A DNA stretch of 6,337 nucleotides from Desulfobacterales bacterium. Lineage in GTDB: Bacteria > Desulfobacterota > Desulfobacteria > Desulfobacterales > JAHEIW01. Made by a program: the position numbers and the translations under genes. Below, one piece after another: positions 1-4,929 of this stretch. Every line of letters begins with the position of its first letter. Positions within the stretch are counted from its first letter, which is position 1. The notes below the pieces were generated by a model that was not told the origin of the DNA, did no database searches, and saw nothing but the letters and a program-made list of their open reading frames with translations. The stretch spans positions 1 to 6,337 of the forward strand of contig JAQYWI010000258.1 of the NCBI GenBank assembly GCA_030145015.1, in the 5' to 3' direction.

Positions 1-487
1 GGGTCTGGAAACATTCGAACCGGCCTGGGGCCGCATGAACATTATACAGACCGCCAGCGGCATTCACGTCATCGATGATACGTACAATGCCAATCCGGAC
101 TCCATGAAAGCGGCCATAACAACACTGAAGTCTTTACGCGCCAACAATCGAAGCGTATTTGTCGCCGGAGATATGCTCGAGCTGGGCGCGCAGGCCGAAT
201 CGCTGCACCGACAGGTCGGCGCCTGGGCCGCCACGGCAGCCATCAACAAACTATGGGTTACCGGCGAATATGCAGATGCCGTCGCTGCCGGCGCAAAAGA
301 TGCCGGTATGAAAAGCGAAAATATACTTATCGGATCGCAGGAAACAATACTAAATACCCTCAAGGATTCTCTAAAACCCGGTGATTGGGTTCTGGTTAAA
401 GGCTCTCGCGGAGCCCGCATGGACAACATTGTAAAGGGTATTAAGGAATGGGCCGGCATTGAAAAAGGTCTGAGCGATGAGGACTGA
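1..487 (+). CDS. murF: MurF, UDP-MurNAc-tripeptide--D-Ala-D-Ala ligase, C-terminal part (5' end outside window)
   Basis: This is the 3' end of murF. MurF is the cytoplasmic ATP-dependent Mur ligase that adds D-Ala-D-Ala to UDP-MurNAc-tripeptide, the last soluble step of peptidoglycan precursor synthesis. The reading frame is open from base 2 with no start codon needed, so the gene runs in from the left; the ATG at 35 is internal. Visible here are the end of the central domain and the C-terminal ligase domain. It contains the family motif DDTYNANPDSM just after the left edge, a FVAGDMLELG stretch, and the closing VLVKGSRGARM near the C-terminus. All are conserved in MurF and its Mur ligase relatives. 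The TGA stop at 485-487 falls inside a 7-bp direct repeat. mraY follows after an unusually long 383-bp gap. Identity is secure from the motifs and the downstream mraY. Confidence 0.95.
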   Translation, partial: GLETFEPAWGRMNIIQTASGIHVIDDTYNANPDSMKAAITTLKSLRANNRSVFVAGDMLELGAQAESLHRQVGAWAATAAINKLWVTGEYADAVAAGAKDAGMKSENILIGSQETILNTLKDSLKPGDWVLVKGSRGARMDNIVKGIKEWAGIEKGLSDED

Positions 488-494
488 GGACTGA
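481..494 (+). repeat. 7-bp tandem repeat (GGACTGA x2) containing the murF stop codon
   Basis: Two perfect adjacent copies of GGACTGA (481-487 and 488-494) with flanking partial matches. The first copy supplies the last Asp codon and the TGA stop of murF. This suggests that the very end of the gene was rewritten by repeat DNA, or that the array grew from it. Confidence 0.7.
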
Positions 495-542
495 GAATAA
501 AAGCATAAGAAACAAAATAACGGTCTCAAATTAATATTTTTT

Positions 543-569
543 TCTCTGTGCTCTCTGTGCTCTCTGTGT
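543..569. repeat. 9-bp tandem repeat (TCTCTGTGC x3), HRE-type dispersed repeat
   Basis: Three adjacent 9-bp units: TCTCTGTGC at 543-551 and 552-560, then TCTCTGTGT at 561-569. Read on the minus strand, the unit translates as His-Arg-Glu repeated. From memory, HREHRE-type strings recur in spurious small proteins of many environmental bacterial genomes, so this looks like one copy of a widespread dispersed repeat rather than coding DNA. The assignment to that family is by recollection. Confidence 0.75.
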
Positions 570-585
570 GAAATAAAGTGCCGCT

Positions 586-661
586 GCCTGCCCGCCATCG
601 CTGTTGACTGTCCCGCTCTCACGCATATGCAGATTGCGGCGGACGGGCGAGGCGGGCGGGT
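586..661. repeat. GC-rich imperfect inverted repeat
   Basis: GCCTGCCCGCC at 586-596 can pair with GGCGGGCGGGT at 651-661 as an 11-bp RNA stem with two G-U pairs. After one bulged A the stem continues with TCGC (598-601) against GCGA (647-650). The interior has further short complementarity and a GCATATGC palindrome at 623-630. There is no T-tract on either side, so a Rho-independent terminator is unlikely. It looks like an intergenic palindromic element. Confidence 0.55.
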
Positions 662-675
662 AAGCGCTTCAAAAC

Positions 676-805
676 AAAGTGCCTAAAATGCCTAAAATTG
701 GAAGTGCCTAAAGTTAATGAATTCTGCCCGTCGAGAGCCTCTGGGTCGAACGATCTATTTTAAAATGAGAGCATTCCTTAATTTTAGCTCACTTTAGCGC
801 ACTTT
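676..805. repeat. AT-rich imperfect inverted repeat with TGCCTAAA-type units
   Basis: The left arm carries TGCCTAAAA twice in tandem (680-688, 689-697) and a third copy at 705-712. The right arm carries two 10-bp units, GCTCACTTTA (787-796) and GCGCACTTTA (797-806). The reverse complement of 780-805 aligns with 676-699 with only a few substitutions and short gaps, so the two blocks are inverted copies. The separating DNA contains a perfect ATTTTAAAAT palindrome at 757-766. It resembles a dispersed palindromic element, and I see no coding capacity. Confidence 0.6.
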
Positions 806-870
806 AAACTTGTCGGCGAAGGCAAATAATATCGATTTAGAAAAAATACAACAGAAGCGATAAAAAACAA

Positions 871-1950
871 ATGCTCTACCACCTGTTATATCCGCTGCAT
901 ACGACGCTGTCGGTCTTTAACGTATTTCGGTACATTACGTTTCGGACCATTTATGCCAGCCTGACGGCATTTTTTATCTGCTTCCTGCTGGGGCCGTGGC
1001 TCATTCGCAAGCTCAGCGGATTGCAGGTCGGGCAGTACATTCGTGACGATGGTCCCCAGAGTCATCTTTCAAAGGCCGGCACGCCCACCATGGGCGGCCT
1101 GCTGATTGTCTTCTCGATTGTGACATCGGTGCTTTTATGGAGCGACCTGACCAACCATTTTACATGGATTGTGCTCTTTGTCATCATCGGTTACGGGTTG
1201 ATCGGGTTTATCGACGACTATTTGATGCAAATCAAAAAGCGCAGCAAAGGTTTGAATGTTCGCAACAAGCTCATGCTGCAATTCGGTCTGGCCCTGATTG
1301 CCGGTTATCTTGTTTACGCCAGCCCGGATTTTTCGACCCAGGTTACGATCCCGATTTTTAAAAAGCTCTCACCGGATCTGGGCTGGGGATACATTGTATT
1401 TGCAGCGATTGTGATTGTGGGTGCTTCCAATGCCGTCAACCTGACAGACGGTCTGGACGGCCTTGCCATCGGGCCCGTGATTATTGCCGCCACCACCTAT
1501 ATGATATTCGCCTATGTTGCCGGCCATATCAAAATAGCGAATTACCTGCAGATTAATTACGTGGTCGGAAGCGGTGAAGTCGCCATACTGTGTGGAACAC
1601 TGGCCGGAGCCGGTATGGGCTTTTTATGGTTCAATGCTTACCCGGCCCAAATCTTTATGGGAGATGTGGGCTCCCTTTCGCTGGGCGCCGGGCTGGGCAC
1701 CATTGCCGTAATCACCAAACAGGAAATCCTGCTGGTGCTGGTCGGCGGGCTATTTGTGGTCGAGGCCCTATCCGTCATTTTCCAGGTCGGGTTTTTCAAA
1801 ATGACCAGCGGCCGCCGGATTTTTAGAATGGCACCGCTGCATCATCATTTCGAGCTGAAAGGCTGGCCGGAACCAAAAGTAATCGTCAGATTCTGGATAA
1901 TTGCCATCGCCCTGGCACTGCTGGCGATGAGTACGTTAAAACTCAGATAA
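871..1950 (+). CDS. mraY: MraY, phospho-N-acetylmuramoyl-pentapeptide transferase
   Basis: MraY is the integral membrane enzyme that transfers phospho-MurNAc-pentapeptide from UDP to undecaprenyl phosphate, giving lipid I on the cytoplasmic face. At 359 residues it matches the family length almost exactly. The N-terminus aligns with E. coli MraY from residue 1 ([10 protein letters not shown], then [17 protein letters not shown]), which supports the ATG at 871 although no strong Shine-Dalgarno precedes it. The catalytic and Mg-binding motifs are intact: IDDY (Asp115, Asp116), [10 protein letters not shown] (Asn190, Asp193, Asp196), MGDVGS (Asp265) and the cytoplasmic HHH motif at 324-326 followed by [16 protein letters not shown]. 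Hydrophobic segments run through the whole chain, in keeping with the family's ten transmembrane helices. Upstream lies repeat-filled DNA and downstream a palindromic element, then murD. Confidence 0.98.
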   Translation: MLYHLLYPLHTTLSVFNVFRYITFRTIYASLTAFFICFLLGPWLIRKLSGLQVGQYIRDDGPQSHLSKAGTPTMGGLLIVFSIVTSVLLWSDLTNHFTWIVLFVIIGYGLIGFIDDYLMQIKKRSKGLNVRNKLMLQFGLALIAGYLVYASPDFSTQVTIPIFKKLSPDLGWGYIVFAAIVIVGASNAVNLTDGLDGLAIGPVIIAATTYMIFAYVAGHIKIANYLQINYVVGSGEVAILCGTLAGAGMGFLWFNAYPAQIFMGDVGSLSLGAGLGTIAVITKQEILLVLVGGLFVVEALSVIFQVGFFKMTSGRRIFRMAPLHHHFELKGWPEPKVIVRFWIIAIALALLAMSTLKLR

Positions 1951-1981
1951 TATCCAAAGCGGATTAAAAATCATAACGTAG

Positions 1982-1995
1982 AATCTCATGAGATT
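1982..1995. repeat. Perfect 14-bp palindrome
   Basis: AATCTCATGAGATT is a perfect palindrome just after the mraY stop. It could be a protein-binding site or the edge of the neighbouring palindromic element. Nothing in the sequence decides between these. Confidence 0.4.
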
Positions 1996-2013
1996 AATCA
2001 AAATAAATACAAA

Positions 2014-2144
2014 AAATTCGAAGCACGAAATGCGAAATCCGAAACAAACCCGAATATCGAATGAACCAAAATTCTAAATTTTTGGAACATTTGAATTTAG
2101 TATTTCGGATTTGTTTCGAATTTCGGATTTCAGATTTCGGATTT
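2014..2144. repeat. Large imperfect palindrome built from 7-bp units (CGAAATN / ATTTCGG)
   Basis: The left arm has four heptamers beginning CGAA (2019-2025, 2026-2032, 2033-2039, 2040-2046). The right arm has four heptamers of the complementary type, GTTTCGA, ATTTCGG, ATTTCAG and ATTTCGG (2113-2140). The two arms pair with few mismatches over 2014-2048 against 2110-2144. The centre holds a smaller inverted repeat, CCAAAA (2066-2071) with TTTTGG (2080-2085). From memory, palindromes of this TTCGGATTT style recur between genes of environmental bacteria such as planctomycetes and deltaproteobacteria. It fills about half of the 250-bp mraY-murD gap. Confidence 0.75.
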
Positions 2145-2200
2145 ATGCTGATCTAAATTGGAACGTAACATAGAGCTAAAGAACATAAGAGAAATTACTG

Positions 2201-3682
2201 GTGAATCTTAAGGGTAAAAAAATAGTGGTGGTCGGCCTCGGCCGCACCGGACTTGCTACCGCCCGATTTTTGCATCAACACGGTGCCCGGGTTCTGGTCA
2301 GCGATACAGCCGGCGAAAAGGAACTGGGGGATGCGGTCGACATCGTGCGGGAATTGGGTGTCCGTATGGAGTTGGGCCCGCACCGCGCGGCTTCGTTTCA
2401 AAATGCGGATCTCATCGTGGTCAGCCCCGGCGTCCCGCATACGATCGCGCCCATCAGGCAGGCCCGCGACCGCGGGATTCCGGTTATCGGAGAAGTCGAA
2501 CTGGCCTCAAGATTCATCAAAGAGCCGATTATCGCAGTTACGGGAACGAACGGCAAAACCACCACTACCGAGCTTTTAGGCCGCATGCTGAAAAATTCAG
2601 GTCTAAAGGTGTTTGTCGGCGGCAATATCGGTAATCCGTTGATCGAATATGTCGCTAAAGGCGAACCGGCGCAGATCGTGGTAGCGGAAATCAGCAGCTT
2701 TCAGCTGGACACCACCGAAACCTTCAGACCCAGATTGTGTGTTCTGCTCAACATCACGGCCGACCATCTGGATCGATACCCGAATTTTGAAGCCTATGCA
2801 GATTCTAAAATCCGCATTTTTAAAAATCAGCAGGCCGAAGATGTTGCGGTGCTCAATGGCGCGGATGCGCTTGTTCGCACAAAAACAAAACAAATAAAAA
2901 GCCAGCGGCTGTTCTTCCCGACCCTGGAAGCAAACGAACAGGGCGCTATTTTAAACGGAAAGCGAATTATCCTGAGCCTGAATAAATTAAAAGGAATTCA
3001 ATCCACAATCGACCCGGCTGCCTTCGACAAGCTCAGGCCCCGAGCATGCCGAGGGGAGCTCGTCGCAGGCCGCATTCCGCATTCCGCATTCCGCCATCAG
3101 GAATATTTGGATATCTCAAAAATTCGCCTTCCGGGGCGACACAATCTTGAAAATGCGGCCGCCGCCAGTCTGGCGGCACTGGCTGCCGGAGCGAAGCCGG
3201 AAAGCATCCAGAATACCTTGGACCAATTTGAAGGTCTGGCCCATCGCCTCGAGCATGTAGCGACCATTAAGGCTGTTCACTATTTTAACGACTCCAAGGC
3301 CACCAACGTCGCTAACGTGGCCAGCGCGCTGGCGTGTTTTTCAAAACCGGTTTTGCTGATAATGGGTGGCCGCGACAAGGGCGGTGATTTCAAGGCGCTG
3401 GAAGGACTTGTCCGCATGCATGTCAAAAACCTCATTGTGATGGGGGAAGCGGCCGATCCGATCCGTTCGGCCCTGGGGCAGCTGAAGCCGACAAGCATGG
3501 CCACTTCCATGGAAGATGCGGTCTCAACGGCTTATCAAAATGCCGGACCCGAAGATGTGGTCCTGTTGTCTCCCGGCTGTGCAAGCTTTGACTGGTACAG
3601 CAATTATGCCGAAAGGGGCGATGATTTTCGGGCAGCTGTAGAGAAATTAAAAAAAAGGACTGCTAACCAGATCCGAGTCTGA
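2201..3682 (+). CDS. murD: MurD, UDP-MurNAc-L-alanine--D-glutamate ligase, with repeat-derived insertion
   Basis: MurD is the cytoplasmic ATP-dependent ligase that adds D-Glu to UDP-MurNAc-L-Ala. The GTG start gives MNLKGKKIVVVGLGRTG, aligned with the usual MurD N-terminus (UDP-substrate domain, about residues 1-100); only a weak AAGAGA precedes it. The ATPase domain has the P-loop GTNGKTTT (115-122, Lys119), NITADHLDR (184-192) and Lys203 in ADSKIRIF, the expected carbamylated lysine. The C-terminal domain has RLPGRHNLENAAAA (309-322), NDSKATN (363-369), GGRDKGGDF and LLSPGCASFD (455-464). Its 493 residues exceed the usual 440-460. The excess maps to about residues 272-300, just before the LPGRHN motif, and is encoded by repeat DNA (a palindrome at 3025-3065 and 7-bp units at 3071-3091). 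The frame stays open and the motifs on both sides are intact, so the protein is probably functional, with an extra surface loop. Confidence 0.96.
   Translation: MNLKGKKIVVVGLGRTGLATARFLHQHGARVLVSDTAGEKELGDAVDIVRELGVRMELGPHRAASFQNADLIVVSPGVPHTIAPIRQARDRGIPVIGEVELASRFIKEPIIAVTGTNGKTTTTELLGRMLKNSGLKVFVGGNIGNPLIEYVAKGEPAQIVVAEISSFQLDTTETFRPRLCVLLNITADHLDRYPNFEAYADSKIRIFKNQQAEDVAVLNGADALVRTKTKQIKSQRLFFPTLEANEQGAILNGKRIILSLNKLKGIQSTIDPAAFDKLRPRACRGELVAGRIPHSAFRHQEYLDISKIRLPGRHNLENAAAASLAALAAGAKPESIQNTLDQFEGLAHRLEHVATIKAVHYFNDSKATNVANVASALACFSKPVLLIMGGRDKGGDFKALEGLVRMHVKNLIVMGEAADPIRSALGQLKPTSMATSMEDAVSTAYQNAGPEDVVLLSPGCASFDWYSNYAERGDDFRAAVEKLKKRTANQIRV
3022..3094. repeat. Repeat element inserted in frame inside murD (palindrome plus CGCATTC x3)
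   Basis: CCTTCGACAAGCTCAGG (3021-3037) opens the element. From memory this sequence is the hallmark of a dispersed palindromic repeat of environmental bacteria that reads FDKLR in this frame. CGACAAGCTC (3025-3034) pairs with GAGCTCGTCG (3056-3065) with one mismatch, and CCC/GGG inside can extend the stem. It is followed directly by three perfect heptamers CGCATTC (3071-3091). Together they encode the FDKLRPRACRGELVAG and RIPHSAFR peptides of MurD. Three heptamers are 21 bp, so this copy number keeps the frame. Confidence 0.75.
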
Positions 3683-3723
3683 GAATGGTGGATAAATTGG
3701 CCTTAGGCAAAGACGCTCGTATA

Positions 3724-3742
3724 TCTCCCGCTAAGCGGGAGA
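3724..3742. repeat. Perfect 8-bp stem hairpin between murD and ftsW
   Basis: TCTCCCGC (3724-3731) and GCGGGAGA (3735-3742) are perfect reverse complements around a TAA loop. No T-run follows on either strand, so it is not a standard Rho-independent terminator. In the transcript it could act as an RNA processing or stability element between murD and ftsW, or it could be another small dispersed palindrome. Confidence 0.6.
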
Positions 3743-3765
3743 ATAATGGGCATGATTTGCTATTT

Positions 3766-3790
3766 AGGAGCTAGCTTCTAATTTTTAGAA
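3766..3790 (+). promoter_or_regulatory. Possible split ribosome-binding site of ftsW (AGGAG plus hairpin)
   Basis: AGGAG at 3766-3770 is a good Shine-Dalgarno but lies 22 nt before the ftsW ATG, too far in linear distance. Between them TTCTAA (3776-3781) and TTAGAA (3785-3790) form a perfect 6-bp stem with a TTT loop. If folded, the remaining spacing is 5 + 2 = 7 nt, which is near ideal. The stem is AT-rich and only marginally stable. The seen facts are the motif and the stem; the function is inference. Confidence 0.35.
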
Positions 3791-3792
3791 CA

Positions 3793-4908
3793 ATGACGAA
3801 AAAACAACACCATATGCCTTCCGTTATTTACGATGTTCAGCTCCTGTTTCCGGTGCTTTTCCTGGTGGGAATCGGGATTGTGATGGTGTACAGCGCCAGC
3901 TCGACGCTGGCCATTAAAAAGTTCGGAACCGGCTACTTTTTTTTAAAGAAACAGGCGTTTTTCGCTTTTGCAGGGGTCATCGTGCTCGTTATCAGCCGGC
4001 ATTTTCCATACAAATATTATCGCATGCTGGCCTATCCCCTGCTGGGCCTGTCCCTGACGCTTTTAGCGATCATTCAGTTTACGGACTTCGGACTTTCTGC
4101 CGGCGGTTCAATCCGCTGGATGAAATTGGGCAGTTTTTCGTTTCAGCCCTCTGAACTGGCACGCATCGCACTGGTGATCTATCTGGCTTACTCTATGGAT
4201 AAAAAAGGAGAGCAGATTAAGAATTTTTCCATCGGCTTTGCCCCGCATGTATTTGTACTCGGCGTCTTTGCGGCTCTTATTTTTATTCAGCCGGACTTTG
4301 GATCCGTGGCTATCCTGGGAGCGCTGACCTGGATCATGATGTTTATCGGGGGGGTTCGTTTTTCACAGCTATTTGCAGCGTTGCTCATTATTATACCGGC
4401 TGCGTATCTATTTTTAATTAATGCTGAATATCGGGTAAAGCGCATTCTGGGATTCCTCAATCCCTGGGAATACCCGGCTGACGAAGGCTATCAGATGGTG
4501 CATTCCCTGATGGCATTTGGCACCGGCGGTCTGTGGGGTACCGGAATCGGTAAAGGCTATCAAAAACTGTTCTATCTTCCGGAGCCCCATACGGATTTTA
4601 TCTTTTCGGTCATCGGCGAGGAACTGGGACTCCTCGGCGTTCTGATCATTATCGTGCTTTATGCCTGGATTGTTATGCGCGGAATCGCAATTTCACGAAA
4701 GGCCCCGGATTTATTCGGGTTCTATCTGGCTATCGGACTAACGATCGCAATCGGGCTTCAAATAGTGGTGAACATGGGCGTGACCCTTGGCCTGCTGCCG
4801 ACCAAAGGGCTCACCCTGCCGCTGCTCAGCTACGGCGGAACGTCGCTTTTGCTCAATATGGCCTCCATCGGCATATTGATGAATATCAGTGCAAGTAGCC
4901 GCCGTTAA
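3793..4908 (+). CDS. ftsW: FtsW, SEDS-family septal peptidoglycan glycosyltransferase
   Basis: FtsW polymerises lipid II into glycan strands at the division septum together with its class B PBP partner (FtsI), in the inner membrane. The 371-residue product is strongly hydrophobic with about ten membrane segments, starting at about residue 17 (LLFPVLFLVGIGIVMVYSAS). SEDS signatures are intact: RWMKLGSFSFQPSELARIA (108-126), NPWEYPADEGYQMVHSLMAF (223-242), GTGIGKG, LPEPHTDFIFSVIGEELG (262-279) and SYGGTSLL (346-353). Asp268 in HTDFIF corresponds to the catalytic Asp of FtsW/RodA. Position between murD and murG favours FtsW over RodA. The ATG at 3793 is taken as start; an in-frame ATG at 3814 is possible, but neither has a close strong Shine-Dalgarno. 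The gene ends 21 bp before murG, so the two are very likely co-transcribed. Confidence 0.96.
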   Translation: MTKKQHHMPSVIYDVQLLFPVLFLVGIGIVMVYSASSTLAIKKFGTGYFFLKKQAFFAFAGVIVLVISRHFPYKYYRMLAYPLLGLSLTLLAIIQFTDFGLSAGGSIRWMKLGSFSFQPSELARIALVIYLAYSMDKKGEQIKNFSIGFAPHVFVLGVFAALIFIQPDFGSVAILGALTWIMMFIGGVRFSQLFAALLIIIPAAYLFLINAEYRVKRILGFLNPWEYPADEGYQMVHSLMAFGTGGLWGTGIGKGYQKLFYLPEPHTDFIFSVIGEELGLLGVLIIIVLYAWIVMRGIAISRKAPDLFGFYLAIGLTIAIGLQIVVNMGVTLGLLPTKGLTLPLLSYGGTSLLLNMASIGILMNISASSRR

Positions 4909-4916
4909 TTAAAATC

Positions 4917-4921
4917 GAGGA
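4917..4921 (+). promoter_or_regulatory. Shine-Dalgarno of murG
   Basis: GAGGA lies 8 nt before the GTG at 4930, inside the 21-bp ftsW-murG gap. It is the clearest ribosome-binding site in the window at ordinary spacing. It decides the murG start: translation begins upstream of the repeat-derived extension rather than at the conserved core. Confidence 0.75.
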
Positions 4922-4929
4922 AATTAACA

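Larger units (their letters stand above)
488..870. other. 383-bp non-coding, repeat-filled murF-mraY gap
   Basis: No convincing gene lies here on either strand. The region holds the second GGACTGA copy, a 3 x 9-bp array (543-569), a GC-rich imperfect palindrome (586-661) and a second, AT-rich imperfect palindrome (676-805). A short AT-rich stretch then leads into mraY. No clear promoter, T-tract terminator or strong Shine-Dalgarno was found. In a compact dcw operon the murF-mraY junction is normally short, so most of this DNA looks acquired. Confidence 0.8.

Noticed and set aside
64..459. Minus-strand open frame of 131 codons opposite murF
   Set aside because: Antisense shadow of a conserved coding region; composition is explained by murF codons.
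371..622. Minus-strand open frame of 83 codons
   Set aside because: It overlaps the murF 3' end antisense and its middle is the HRE nonamer repeat; no family resemblance or ribosome-binding site.
586..661. Rho-independent terminator after murF
   Set aside because: The stem has a loop of over 50 nt and no following T-tract on either strand.
810..835. Possible promoter before mraY (TTGTCG with TAATAT)
   Set aside because: The spacer is about 11 bp, too short for a sigma-70 promoter.
2014..2144. CRISPR array
   Set aside because: Units are contiguous 7-mers with no unique spacers, and the arms are inverted rather than direct.
3697..3725. Promoter-like pair TTGGCC - 17 bp - TATATC before ftsW
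   Set aside because: Only four of six consensus bases in each box, overlaps the 3724-3742 hairpin, and lies inside an apparent operon; chance matches of this quality are common.
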